Origin: Heterocephalus glaber
Taxonomy: Eukaryota; Chordata; Mammalia; Rodentia; Bathyergidae
Assembly (NCBI RefSeq): GCF_000247695.1
Contig: NW_004624732.1
Location: forward strand, 14,043,699-14,107,698
Direction: 5' to 3'
DNA: 64,000 nt
Both the position numbers and the translations under genes were made by a program. Below are positions 28,809 through 43,200 of the stretch, piece by piece. The number at the start of each line of letters is the position of its first letter. Within the stretch, counting starts at the first letter, position 1. The notes beneath the pieces were generated by a model, which was not told the DNA's origin, made no database searches, and was given only the letters and a program-made list of their open reading frames with translations.

Positions 28809-30473
28809 CTCACTGTGTAGTCCAGCCTGGCCTCGAACTCGTAATGATCCTCCTGCCTCTGCTCCCAATAGCTGGGATTATAGGCATGTGCCACCACGCC
28901 TTGTGGCCCTGTTCAATTTCTTCAGTTTATTTTCTTTTTGTTCTTCAGTTTGAGTAATTTCTACAGGTCTGTCTTCAAACTCATTGATTTATTCCTCTGA
29001 TATCTCTGTCGTGTTGCTGGGCCCATCAATTTAGGTGGGGTTTTTTTCAATTGTATTTTTCAGTTCTAAAGTTTCCCTTTTTTTTTTTTTGTATCTTCTA
29101 TTTCTTTACAGAGACTCTGTTTTCCTGTTTATTTCAGGTTGTGTTCACAACTGCTCTTTGAAGCATTTTTTTTGTTTTTTTCAGAGCAACTTTTAAAATT
29201 TTTTATTTTATTTTATGAGTACATGCTTATAGTTCATGCAGTTTACAGTCATCTCAGGGAGGAGTTACATGTACACACTACAGTTTGGGTCTCTTTTTAA
29301 ATCCCCTTTGCCCTCCCTGTCCCTTCCAGAATTTTTGTATGATGGTTGACATCTCTGTCACTTCAGGGTTGGCATCTATTTATTGTCTTTTGTTTTTCAA
29401 GTTGAATTCTTCTGGTTCTTAGTATGATAAATGATTTTGGATTGAAATATGGACACTTTGGGTATTGCATTATGAGAACTTTGGGTCTTTAAATATTCTG
29501 CTTTTGGTGCTTCCTCTCCACTCAGGCCCCACTTGGCAGGGGCATGTGAGGTACCATCTGTTACCATCACCTCAGGTTCTCCACATGGCCTCTGTCAAGT
29601 CTCAAGGTGGCCACAGGTTCCTTGTTACTGCTGGCTGAGGCTGGGGAGTCTGACCAGGAAGGCAGAGAGCACTTTGTTACTGCTGGGTAGATGGCCTCCC
29701 CTGACACCAAGGGGGTAGAGGTGAAAAACCTGCCTTTCCACTAGGTCTCCTCTGATACAACCCCAGCATGGAAGGGAAGATGCCTCATTACTGTCCAGCA
29801 GGGGTCAAGTCTACGATCCCTGGAGGCTCCACTGACACTAGGGGATGGGCTCATAACTGCCATCGCAGGTGGAAATCCTGGTTTCCTTTTCATCCTTCTC
29901 AGACATGACTTTGGCAGGAGGTGCACCTCATTACAGGCTGGTCAGGGTAGAAGTCTCAGCTCCCCACATGACACTTCCTGGTGTAGGTGGGGTGGTGCTG
30001 CAGTTGTCTTATGCATTGTATCACTGGAGTAGAGTGGTTATTATTTTAAGTTTTCTATCTTACTAGGGTACCTCTTTCCTGATTCTTTGGGTAGAGAGAA
30101 AATGCTCTTCTAGGGGCTTTTTGGTCTACATCTTTTGGTGTTTCTGGGTTGCCGAGTCCCTCAGTTCTAGCTTGGGTAGATGAGGCAAAAAGAAGTCCTG
30201 AAGAAGTTACCGTTGTGTCATTTCTTGAGGTATGGTGTCCCTACATGATCCGCTTTCTTCTCTGCTTTCAGAGTTGTCTTATGTTTGTTTTGATATAATG
30301 CCCAAGGATTTTAGTTATACTTAGCAGGAGGATTAGGTCAAAGTACGTCTACCCCATCTTCTTGGAGGTGATGACCATTGATATTTCACCATGCTTTTGC
30401 TGGTCTAGTCAATGAAACTGGACAAAAAGAGATAAAGAAAAGATAGATTCATGGCTTCTCAGTAACATTTTTG

Positions 30474-30514
<41 letters not shown>

Positions 30515-31204
30515 ATGTGTAAAGGGGATTGAACACAGGGCCTCATGCATGCTAAGCCTGCACTTTGTGCTTGACCTACAACAGCCCTACCCCATAGAAT
30601 GATTTTTGTTTTGGGAGAGTCATGTACATTATAGGGTGTTTAGAAGAATTCCTAGCCTCTGCTCCCTGGCTGTCAATACCATCCTCTCCCACCCTTCCTG
30701 CCATTGTGACAACCAAAATATCTCTAGACTTTTCCAAATGTGCTCTGGAGGGTAGCTATATTCAGTTAGGAACTGCTGTATAGATACTGGAAAGGAGATA
30801 GATTATCTTTATTTTGGGATTATTTAATTGTTTACTTTGGCTCTGTTAGAATACTGGGGAGTTAAATATATATAGTTATCCTTTAGTATCTTTGGAGGGT
30901 TAGTTCCACCATTCAGTAATCCAATATCCATAGATGCTCATATCTCTTATATAAAATGGTATAATATTTGCATGTAACCTACATGCATTATCCTATATGA
31001 TTTCAGTAATGTCTAGATTACCTATAATTCCTAATACAATGGAAATGCTATGTAAATAGCTATTATACAGTGTTATTTAGGGAATGATGCATGACAAGAA
31101 AGAAGCTCTATATAGGTTCAGTGCAGATGTAATTTTTTTATTCAAATACTTTCAACCTGCAGGTGATTGAATCTGTAGAGGCAGAACCTGTATATACAGA
31201 GGGC

Positions 31205-31249
<45 letters not shown>

Positions 31250-34200
31250 ATAGACACACTAAACAAATATCAAAAGTTCTGACTTAATTGGACTGGGTGC
31301 AACCCAGGCATCAATAAATGTGGAAGTTTTTTAGATGGTTTTAGCATGGTTGTGGTCTACTGTTCTAAACTTAAGAAAATCCTCTGAAAAAGTTACTAGA
31401 AGTGAAAAAGAAAACTCATCCCACTGTCAAATGAATGATCTGTATGGCCTGAACTCACCTGGACCTGTCTCTGTCCCCCAAAAGCCCAACATCCAGATCC
31501 TTTTCTCTCGGTCCAGCCTTGGGCTAAGAGGCCATAAGGAGGGTTTTGATAAGGAACAAAATATTAGAAATGAACTTTATTCCTTCACAGATCCTGGGGG
31601 GGTTAAGGAAGGTCTTCTTGATTATTTTAAAAACTATACTGTCTTCATTCTGAAATTTGGGTTGTTCCCAGTAGATTTCATGTCCTAACCTGCCTGTGGA
31701 CCATTTGGTTTGTAATGGCTTCTGAGAAGGTACTGTAGGGATTCTCTCTCCCCAGCAGTTTATTATCCCGCTTCCCTTCCAAATAAGTTCCCCAGCCCTC
31801 ACAGGCTTTCCAATCCTCTGACTTGTTACATGCCTCTTACTTGCACCCTCCTCTCCCCCAGGAAGGAGTTCCTGAGGCAGAAGCAGGCAGCTGTGACCCT
31901 CCAGGCCAGGTGGCGAGGCTACTGCAACAGAAGAAATTTCAAAATGGTGAGAGAGAGCTTGGGAACCTGGGCCTTTGGGAGAAGTGGGTAGATTTTAAGA
32001 GTTTGTTTCTCTGAGTAGAGATATCAAGCAGGAAGTGTCCCATCCCTAACACATGAAATATAGATTTTCAGTAATGGACATCAGCACCTGTCATCTCAGG
32101 CCCATGTTCATGTTCTCCTACAGAGCTCAGGACATCTCCAAAGCAGGACTGAGGAATCCTGCTCTGAAATGAGATCAGGACTCTTTATTTCCCAACTTGC
32201 AGGCAACGACATGATGCTGAGCAACTGTGGCTGCACTCATTTGAGCTTCATTTGACTTTATCGTGGTGATGACTGTGCCCAGGATATAAAATGGTCACAT
32301 TAGCAAAATTGGCCCCAGGGATTTCTGTGTTCCACGTTCATATAGTGTGTGATAGAGGCCAGTGGGTATGGAAAGGCTACTTGGGGCCTGTTGCTTTATT
32401 TAGTATTAAACCAACCCTATAAGTCAAGGAACTGAGGCATGGAGGAGTTCAGTAGAGTTCCCAAGAGTACACGGTTAGTAAGCAGTGAGCTGATACTGGA
32501 TGTGAATCTACATGACTTCCAGGCCCCTAAGCTGACCCAGACTGGCTTGATCTCTAAGTAGCCAACAAAGCTTATCCTAGGAGCTCAGGAACTATTGTGG
32601 CCTGGGGACATTTGCAGCATACATATGGCCACTCATCCACTTTCTGCTTTCCTTCTGTTTTAAAGACCCCCAGAGATTAGCTTGATGGAGCCAACCACAC
32701 CCTCTCCCCAGCCCACAGGTTTGCCAGCCTTGGCTGACACAGTAGCTGAACTTGGCTGGCAGTATCAATGAAAAGAAAAGCTCTGAAATAGAATTGCCCA
32801 TGTCAGACCCAAGCCTATTCTTTCTTCCTGGCCCTCAGGAGGCCACTTTAGGATTTAACAAATGCTTAGTTAGTACTTCCCTGCATAGCAGGCTCTTTTC
32901 TAAGGACTTTACAAATAGTAATTCACTTCGTAGGCTCATGCTCATATGTAGCACTGGCCCTCTCCCAAGAAGCAGATGACTGTCAAGCTAACTTTCCAGG
33001 TCCCCTGGGAACTGCCTTAGTGTTCCTTAGAAAGGCTTTCTGGTAAAGGGGGCAAAGGGAAAGGGGAAGTAGGGGGAGGGGGGAGGAGAAAGGAAAGAAG
33101 GGAATGGAATTAATATGAGAAAATGAAAAAATGGAAACAAAGTCTTTGTAAATAGCGAGGGATGGAGGGGTTGAAGGGAGGGCAGGGGAAGGGGGAAAGA
33201 ATAAGAACCAAGAGGGATTATGTAAAGTTGCACATTTCCAATGATAAATGTCATTATATTGTATATCTAAAGTGTACCAATAAAATTAATTAAAAAAAAA
33301 AAAGAAAGGCCTTCTGGTTCTGAGCCCTCTTCTCTCCTCTCCCCACAGATCCTGGTGGGCTTTGAACGCCTGCAGGCCATTGCCCAGAGCCACATACTGG
33401 CGAGACAGTTCCAGGCCATGCGGCAGAGGATGGTGCAACTGCAGGCCCGCTGCAGGGGCTACCTGGTGCGGAAGCAAGTCCAGGCTAAGAGGAGGGCAGT
33501 GGTGGTCATCCAGGCACACACCCGGGGCATGGCTGCTCGGCGGTGCTTCCAGAGGCAGAAAGCCAGTGTGGGTGCTCATCCAGCCTTTGAACAGGTGGGA
33601 CTGGCAGCAGCCCAGGTGGGCAAGGGTAAGTGGGAGGAGAGAGTGGCAATGAAAAGCTCTTATCAAAGTCCCCTTTTGAAAGTCCACACTTTCAAGCTAA
33701 GATGTTTAAATCTGTTTCAGTTTCTCAAGACCACAGCAAGAATACAGAAGTCATACTAAGCAATACCTGGGCTGCCATTAAGATAGTACAAGAGGCACCT
33801 CTTTCTTCTCCTTGTCCCAAGTCAGTAGGGCAGGGGCCATCACACCATCTGGGAAGACTCAGCTACCACCCAGGACTTTGTAGAATGTAGCATAAACAGG
33901 CAGCAGCGGAGGAGGACAGCCTTATACCTGTAATCCGGAAGTGAAACTCTTCATTCCTTTCCCTTTACTAAACCTTGGGGACAATTTCTTGGCAGGGAAA
34001 GTTTCCTGGAAGGCACAGAAAACTTGGGCCAGATGAGCTGTAGGAGGCCATGGTTCCACGTAGGAGAGCAGAGCCCTGGGCACGGGGCTGTGTGATAGCT
34101 CAGGTGACAGAGAAACACCAAGAGGAGCCATTCATTTTTCTGGGAGGTTGGGAGGGTAGGGACCATCAGACTAGTTCCAAGAAGCATGCTCCTGCATTTT

Positions 34201-37200
34201 GAAATCTCACTCTTACACAATCTCGTACCCTCTATAAATTATTCTAGACTTAACCTTATTGCTTTTCATTTGGCTCGTTTGGTGTTGTGATAAGGCAAAG
34301 GGGCTGGGTGACATTTGCCTCTGCCCCATAGATGAAAATTAGGTCTACCGCATAAAGTACCAGGGCAATGGACAGGCCAAGTGAGAAGCAGACCCTCAGA
34401 CAAGTCAGCAGAATGCTTCTGCTCTGGCAACCCCAGCCTGGCTGCAGGGCACTCTGACCTGTGTACTCCTTAGTACAGGCCTGGACTTTTCCTGAAAGAC
34501 CCTGCGAATGAAAGGACGCAAGAGGTGGTTTGGGGCTTCCTGGAGTTTGAGGTGGTGCTGCAGGGATCAGGCCAACAATTTCACCTCTCTCCAGACCTCT
34601 GATTATCACTGTGAAATGAAAACTCCTGGCTGATTTCCACTCACCCTAGATCTTATTGCCTTGGACAAATGGTACTAGGACAGGGTTTACCAGGCTTCTG
34701 GAAGATATTTGTCATGTGAGAGTAGACAGAGTGGGACCCTTTTAGCCCAGCCTGTAGGTCACAGTCTTCCCATGGGGTATGTGTGCAGGGACCTGTGATC
34801 ATCCCAGCTGAAGAGCAGAAGAACCAAAGTGCTCTCCCCACCAAGAAGCGCAGCAAGTCCATATATGACACTGTCACTGACACAGAGATGGTGGAGAAAG
34901 TGTTTGGCTTCCTCCCATCCATGCTTGGAGGCCAGGAAGGCCAGGCCCCAGCACGCTTTGAGGTAAGACAGCCCTGGATGGGGGCTGGGCCCTTGGCTCC
35001 TGGAAAGTCTGCCACAGTGAGCAGTCAAGTGAATTCTGTTCCCTGTGTGGTCACACAAAGAGCAGACAGGCAGCTGAGTGGTCAGACCCTTCAGAGCCAG
35101 GCAGCTTGCTCCCCTGCAAGACTTCCTAGAGCCCCCACAGGGCTGCTTCAGCCAGGCAGCACCTTCCACATGTGCCTGGAGCCCTGCAGACTGCTGCTGT
35201 GCACATGTGACCAGGGAGCCAAAATGCAGAGGATAAAACTGAGGCAGCAGGATGTAGGGTGAGGGCAGTGGCAGGGCAGGAGCTGCATCCAGCACTGTGC
35301 TGTGGACCCTTATCCCACCCCACTCTGGGTTCTGAGCCCTGGGGACCCTCACACTGCCTTCCTCTCAGTGCTCAAGGTCTCTGTGTAGTGGGGCAGCTGG
35401 GATCACCTCCTCAAGAGGAGCACTGCCCGGCCCTGCTGGGCCTGCAGGGAGGCAGAGAGGAGGGCTGGGGGGTAGCTATAGATGGCTCATGTCTGCGGGG
35501 CAGAAGAGTCAAGACTGTGACAGCAGCCCACTGCCCCCCACCAAGTGTGGGAGTTGGGGGAGGGCTCAATCCCAGGTCCAGGTACACGCCTCTGCACCTG
35601 GCGATACCCAGATGGAGTCTTCCCAGGCTCCCTGAGCCCCAGCACTGCTCACTTTGCTGGACAGCTAGCTGAAGTTTCAGCTGATATCTAAAAGGACACC
35701 CACCTTTCCTCCCTCACGGTCCCCAGGATCTGGAAACCAAGACCCCCAAACTCCCCGAGATTGACCTGGACACAGTCCCCATGGTGGAGGAGCCGAAGGA
35801 AGACATGGATGACCTGGCAGAGTACTCCTTTCACAAGTTCGCCGTGACTTACTTCCAGAAGTCAGCCAGCCACACACACATCCGGCGGCTTCTCCGCTAC
35901 CCACTGCTCTACCACGATGACAACACTGACTACTCGGTACCCAGTTGTTCCCTGGTTCACAGTGGCTCAGTCTCCCCTAGAACCCCGAGCCGAGGTTCAG
36001 AGAGAAGGTGCTCTGGCTCCAGTCAGCCCTCTGTCTGCCCCCCACCAGGCTGCTCTGGCTGTGTGGACCATCATCCTGAGGTTTATGGGTGACCTTCCAG
36101 AGCCAGTGCTGTACGCCAAGAACAGCCTTCGGGGCAGCCCAGTAATGCCACAGATCCATGACAGGCTGGGTCAGGAGGGCATGGCCCAGGGCGCACAGCA
36201 CACTGGGCCTGTGCAGGTGAGTGGTGTGAGGGTCGTGGCTGGGGGTGTGGGCAGGATGGAGAGACGGACATAGGTCCCTCTCCTAAGTATCATCCAGAGC
36301 CAGCCCAAGCTGGGGCACCTGGGCATGCTCAGTCTTGAATTATACTTGAGACTTGGTGAGTTAAGAATCACACCCAGGATAGTTTGAATTATCCAGTCGT
36401 TAATAGAGAGAGTCCCCTGGGCTCTGAATATTGGGTTTGACTTGAGCCAAATTCAAATGTGTACAACAATAATAATACCAACCAACATCGTTGTTGATTG
36501 ACCACCTGCTATGTGGCTGTTGCTCCTCTTTGTTCATTTCCCAGCTGGGCCAACCTTACAAGGTAGGGGTTAATATGTTTATGTATAGCTGGTGAAGTGG
36601 AGAAGTGAAGTGACTTCCCCCAAGTCACGGTGAGGGTGCTCATGAGAACTGGCTTTGCACCCAGCTTGCTGGATTCAGAGACCACATTCCTGTCTCTCAT
36701 TTAGTTGTGCTCTCTGCTGGAAGGTTCATTTGCATCCATTTCTGGTCAGAGTGCTTGGCAAGACCTAGTTCCATGAGGAAATCTCCTCGAGGGAGCTCAC
36801 CAGAGGGATGCGCAGCAGTCAGGGCACTCTGGCCATCAGCTGCAAGATGCTGCGTACCCCATGCACTGATTACACAGAAGTCTGCAGCCCAGTCACAGGC
36901 CATGCCAGGGCCCAGTGCAGGCCCTCTCCCCTGACCTCTGGAGCCACAGCCTCCACCAGAGTGCTAAGGATCTATTGCTGGGTGACATGTTAACCCCCCA
37001 AAATAGCACATAGCTATAATTTACATGGTTTCTGATAGTCAGGATCAGCTTTGCTGGTTAGTTCTGGGTCAGAGTCTCTCATGAGGTTGCTGTGAACATG
37101 TCACCCAGAGCTGGTGTCACCTGAGGTGTGACTGGGGTGGAAGGTCTACTCTCAAGACGGCCACTCCTATGGCTGCTGTTAGGAGGCCTCTATTCCTGGC

Positions 37201-40200
37201 ACAAGGACCTCTCCACAGAGCTGCCTCACAGCACAGCTTCCCCCAGAAAGAATGATCCAGGCAGGAGAGCAGAAAGAAGACTCAGTGTCCAGGCATGGAA
37301 GTAACAGAGCACAGAGGGCAACAATGTCAAGAGTAGGTGCCCCCAGAGGTCACCTTGGAGGCTGGTGGCCCCTCAGGGAAGAGGCTCTGAGAGGCAGCAT
37401 AGCCACACTAAACCCCTGGAGGTGACACAGAGGCTACAGAATGACTTCTCAGGTAGATCTCAGGTTTTCCTGCCTGCACATGTGACCCACTAACAAAGCC
37501 CTGGGCCACAAGCCTACCCACCTCCCAGAGTGTGCCTGCCAATGTTGCACATTCAGTTGTGTGCCCCAAACCAGCTTTGCCCCAACCAGAAGCTGATGCC
37601 CAGGCCCATACTGAGCTCTAATTTGGGCAGCACATTATTTTCATGACAAGGTATGACCTTGGCCTAAGGAGATCACAGACCCTAATGGCTGCCGGCAAAC
37701 CTTTCCTCGGCAGCTTTGTAAATCAGGCCAGGAACATCTGGGTGACAGGGACGCTTGGTCCACACTAGGTGGCTGGAGGGTCAGTAGCACTGAGGGACCA
37801 CCCAGGCTCCCTTCTTCTGTTGCCTGTGTCTCCACAGAGACTGAGCCACAGGGATAGAGGGACCAAGGACATCTCCTCCATGAAGCTGAAGCGGTCCTCC
37901 CGGATCACAGGCCAGGTGAGCCTGGGGCAGGGGCCCAGCCTGCTTCCGAGTTCCTGGCTATTGCTTCCACCCCTGTATGTCAGGTTCTCCTTGGCAAATG
38001 GGGAGAATGGCAGCTGTCCTAACAAACCTCTTTGGGCTTCAAGGTGGCTAGCCAGCTGAGCACCGGAGAGGAAGCGTTCGACCCCGATGGCCCCATCTCA
38101 GACAGACCTATGTCCAACCTGGAGAAGGTGCACTTCATTGTGGGCTACGCCATCCTTCGACCTGGCCTCAGGTCAGTCCCCACTGCTAACCCACCCTTCC
38201 TCAGAGCACCAGCTTCCCCCCTGGCTCCCAGCCTCCTCCTCTGTCCCCAAGAAACCCCCCTCCTCCTCCTATTCCCTGGCCTGGGGCCTGCAGCCTCAGT
38301 CTAGGACAGCAGAAGTTATAGCCACCAAGCATTCTCTGCTTGCTGTACATTAAGAAAACCCATGCATAAAACCCAGTTTTAGGAAAACAGATTTATTGCA
38401 GGCTGGTGATTCATCTTGGCTTTAGTGCAGGACTCTGAAAATGAGCAAGTTCCTCATTTACATTGTATGTAATATACATATGCTTTATATGCTGTTTGCT
38501 TTAGTTTTTCATATAAATTCTAAGAAAAAGTATACTACTTTATGGGAAAGACTACAGTATTCAGGGGGTTGCTTATTTTATTATTTTTAACCAAAAACTG
38601 GGAAATATTGCCCATTATTCTTCAAATATTCTGTCTTTCTCCTCTCTCTCCCAAACCCTTCAAACTCTAATTAAACCTACATAAAACTTTATGTTACTGT
38701 CCCTCAGGTCTCTAGAGTCTGTTCGTCTTTTCTTTCTTTTTTTCTCTGTTCTTTAGGTTGTATAGTTTCTGTTGATCTATCTTCAAATTTACTGATCTGG
38801 GGCTGGGGATTTAGCTCAGTTGTTCTGCTGCCTGCCTCGCAAGCACAAGGACCCGAGTTTGATCCCCGGTACCAAAAAACAAAACAAAACAAACAAATTT
38901 ACTGATCTGTCTTCCTCAATCTACTGCTGCACCCACTCAGTAGGTTTTTATATCAGATATCATAATTTGAGTTATACCTGTATTATTATGTTTTCTTGGA
39001 CATTTATAATTATATTTATCTGCCAAGATTTCCTATTTGTTCATTTGCTGTGCATGTAGTTTCCTTTATGTCCTTGAGCATAGTTACGGGAGTTTTTAGG
39101 CCTTTTCTGAAACTTTGACATCCAGGTCACACTGGAGTCATCTCCACTGGCAGCTGTGTTGCTTGGGAATGGTCATGTTTTCCTGTTTCCTCATATGTCA
39201 GCCTTTTGGGTTGTATCCTGGACACTGAGGTGATATAGTTAGAGCCTCTGGATTCTGTTCTTTCAAAGTGTGGAGTTTTTGTTTCAGGGCAATTAATTTG
39301 GCTGAACTCAGAGTGTGTCAGTCTCATCGTGAGCAGCAGGTAGAATCCATATTCAGCTATTTTAGTCTGCTCAGAGTCTACCTCATCATGCACAGACACG
39401 GGGCCAGCAAAGATTTATATGCAAAATGTCATACTCTTCTCTGGAGTTCTTCATACCAGGATTACCCCTCTCACATTCATGTTGCTTGGGAATCCCAAAT
39501 TCTACCCTCTGCTTCTTCAAACCAATAAGACGACAGGCCCTCTACCCAAGTGCTAGCCTCCGTGGGTTCTCTGCTGCTAGTTCCCCTCATGTTAATCCTT
39601 ACCAGCCTCCACCTCCTCCAAAATGGCAGATACATAAGCTATGTCCAAATGAGGTATTATCATGGGTTCTTCAGATACCTCCACAGGCAATGCAACTCAG
39701 TGCTGGTGTCCGGCCAGGGCCAACACTTCATTGATCCCTTGGGATCTCCTGTTGACTCCATCCCCAGTGAAACATCCTACAGCCTTTTACTGCTGATTCT
39801 CCTGGAATAATGAGACTTGTATGGGACCCCACCAAGATGCCCAGATGTCAGCTCTTTCCACGGCATCCTCATGGTCAAGCTCTCATATGCCTCACCACAA
39901 GAGTGCAGCTCCCAGACCCTGCCTCTTGTGATGGGTTCAGGATTCCCTAGAAGGAACCAGCCCCTAGTCTTTTTATTCATGTATGTCCTCAACTACAGGA
40001 ACAACAAGACAAGATCTTGGAAGGACTCTGTCACCACACTCCATTGCAGTGCCTTGGTCTGGGGACAGGTGGGGGGCAGTGGGCTTCTGGGGCTCAACTT
40101 GCCTCAGATGGGAGGGAGATGGGTCTCATATCTGGAAGGCAGCTCCATCCTAACAGCAGCTCTCCTGGGGTCCCCTCATTTCCCTGTCACTTGTAGTAGG

Positions 40201-43200
40201 AACAAGCCACAGATTTCTCTGTACCCATAAAGTCCTTTCCCAGAGTCACCTTCCCAATTCTTGGCTTAGTGCCATGGTGGTGAACTGGTTCTTCCATCTT
40301 TTAGGAAACCCTATAAGAATTTCTCTCTTTAGAATGTTGGATACTACCATCCATTTGTCCTTGGATCTGAGGTGTTAACCAAATTCCAAGACAAAATAAA
40401 TTCTCTGTTCCACATCTGTCACACATTTGATATATCTCATTACATACTTGCTCAGGGTGAGGCTCTGGCCTGAGGCTTAGGGATGCAGAGATGAAGAAAA
40501 TATATCTCTATTTTCAAGGAACTCACCCTTTAGTTTGGGGCTGTGTTAGTCAGCTTTCCATGACAATCACAAAATACCCAAGACAATCAATTTTATAAGA
40601 AAGATATGTTTTGGCTCATGGTTTTTATCCATGGTCACTTGATCCTATTGTTTGGGGCCCATGGTGAAGCAGAACATCATGGCTGGAGCATGTGGAAAAA
40701 GAAGCTGTTCTTCATAGTGGCCAGGCAAAAAGAGCCAAGAGAGGCAGAGCCAGGGCCCTCATAGTGCCTTCAAGTACACACCCCCAATGACATAACTTCC
40801 TCCTTCTGGGCCCCACCTCCTGAAGGTTCCACCACCTCCCAGGAGTGTCACAGGCTGACAACCAGCCCTTTACCACATGGACCTTGTGGGGACATTCATC
40901 CAAACCAAGGCTGGCAGCATGAGAGGACCAAGAAACTCCCAAGAGTGTGTGCTCAGATTGGGGTCTGCTCAGAACTAGAGGGGGTGTGACAAAAGGAATA
41001 GTCTTAATGCCCTCCTGAACAAGGTGGGAGGACAGGCCAGGCCTGGTCTGGGAGAGGGGATGCAGGAAGGAGGAAGGGTGTTCACCAGCCAGATGAGTAG
41101 GCCTCAGAGCCTTCACACCGCCATAAGGGTCTGCGGTTCTGAGTGGTTTGTCACAGTTAGGCCATGGATCTGGGTTCAATTCTAAGGCCAGTGGGGGAAA
41201 GTTTTAAGGAGAAGACCACAGTCAAATACAATTCCCAGACAAATCTCTCTGGCAACAACGTGGAGAGTAGAGCCTGGGAGTGGGGGGCTGAGAAGGGGCT
41301 GTGACAGAGGTCTAGAGACAGCTTGTGAGGAATGGCTCAGGCAACAGGAAAGACATCCAGGAGACAGGTGGTAGGACATGGTGGTTGATGGGATGTAGAA
41401 GATACAGGGACAGGAGAAGTTTAGGATGACTCCCAGATTTCCAGGCGGGGTACATGGTTGATTGTGGTGCCTGTGGATTAGAGAGAGGAACGGTGCTGGG
41501 GTTGGCCCTTACCAGCTTTCAAGAGCCAGTTGTGTGCATCTCTTTCCAATTCTGTGTTCAGAAATGTCACAGTGACAACTTAAAATTGGCTTTGGTGGGA
41601 ACATTCACACCACAGAAGACAGCAAATGCAGAGAAGCCAGGAAAATTGGTGGACAGACATTCACAAGCACACTGCTGAAAACGAGGGGAGGTGCTGGCTT
41701 CTGGATGCTTGGGGACTGAGAGGCTAAGGGAGCCCTTTTGTGAGGAAGGGTCCAGGAGAGCCCCTCACCAAGAGGAGACAAGAGGGATGCTCATGAGTCT
41801 GTGGGGATGAGACAGGTCAGGAAGAGAAGGCCAAGAGGTTCTCCCATGAGACCTCCACCTTTCCCTCTGCAGTGCTGGGCTAACTCTTCAGGGAAGGAGC
41901 GTGGCCACCGGGTAGAGGGAGAAACAATTGTTGGAAATGACTGTGAGGTCTGAAAAGGAGCAGATAGACTTATTCAAGAAGCAGGGCAGAGAAGGCTGTG
42001 GCAGCAACACGGGTGAGAGTGTGGCCAGAGGGTGAGCGAGGGAGTAGAAACCCATGGGATGAGGTACCTGGTCTGCAGCCTCAAAGAGCTGGGAAATGGG
42101 GAGTGGAAGAAGCAGGACACAGAGCCCCAGAGACATTGGAAGAGGCTGGGGAGACTGAGTGCTGAGCGGTGCCCTGCAGGTGAGACCTCACCCGGGCATC
42201 TGTCCCCTCTCCCAGACCAGCCCCGGCCTGCCCTCTCACTGCTCTGTATCTTTCAGGGATGAGATCTACTGCCAGATCTGCAAGCAGCTCTCAGAGAACC
42301 CCAAAGTGAGCAGCCAGGCACGGGGCTGGATCCTGCTCAGCCTCTGCCTGGGCTGCTTCCCACCCTCAGAGAGGTTCCTGAAGGTGGGCAGGCTGGGGGT
42401 GGGCTGGGGGATGGGGAGGGTTGCAGCAGGACCATGGGTCACTGAGCAGGGCCAAAGACCTCTGCTCATGACTGGGTTTTCTGCACCTGTGAGCTGATGG
42501 CAGCAGTACCTGTGCTTCTTGGGGCTCAGTTTCCCCAGTAAAAGACAACACTTTGCCTGGCTCCTTCCATCCCTAGTGAAGGATTGTAGGGGTTCAGGTA
42601 CCACAATGGCTTTTCAAAACTAAAAGAAGATGGGGGCCAGGGATTTAGCTCAGTGGTTTTGCCGCCTGCTGCGCAAGCACAAGGACCCAAGTTCAATCCC
42701 CAGTAACAAAAAAAAAAAAAAACTAAAAGAAGATGGCAGATGACATGCACCTTGAGGTGACAGGTGTCCAGGAGGGTGCTCCTGCTGGACACGAGTTGCA
42801 GTGCCTGTTTCTACTCCTTAGAACTAAAAATGTAGGCAAATGGGCAAGAGCTTCCAAGTATTCATGTGGGAATGTAGGACATCTAAAAAGAAAATAAAAG
42901 TCATGCCCATAGCCAGAGGTGACTCAGATTAATATTTTCCTCTGGCTTCTTGTTGGTATTACACCTGCGGCTGTACAGGAAACACTCATTTGCTCATGAG
43001 TCCCTGTGGTGACAACAGGAACATGGTCACCCGGCCGTCTGTCCAGGGCACTTGGGCCACTCTTGACACCAGTAAACCCTCCCAGCCTGTCTCCCTCACC
43101 TCCGTGAGGCAAAATGATTTTCAACACCTTTTGTCCAACATATTTTGGACATCAGCCCTTCTGCATTTTTCCCTTGTCTCCTGATTTTCCTCCTGGTATA

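Larger units (their letters stand above)
25780..30390 (-). mobile_element. Long ancient L1/HAL1 region, antisense, with nested SINEs
   Basis: AT-rich stretch with antisense L1M marks: 'tccaagtgtttggagatttt', 'ccactgtggtcagagatgca', 'aattgtcctatcagttgttg', then a HAL1/L1 ORF1-like part ('tgagtaatttctacaggtct'). Reading frames are fully decayed. This insertion makes the intron between IQ1 and IQ2 exons 7.5 kb long. May be several joined fragments. Confidence 0.62.
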
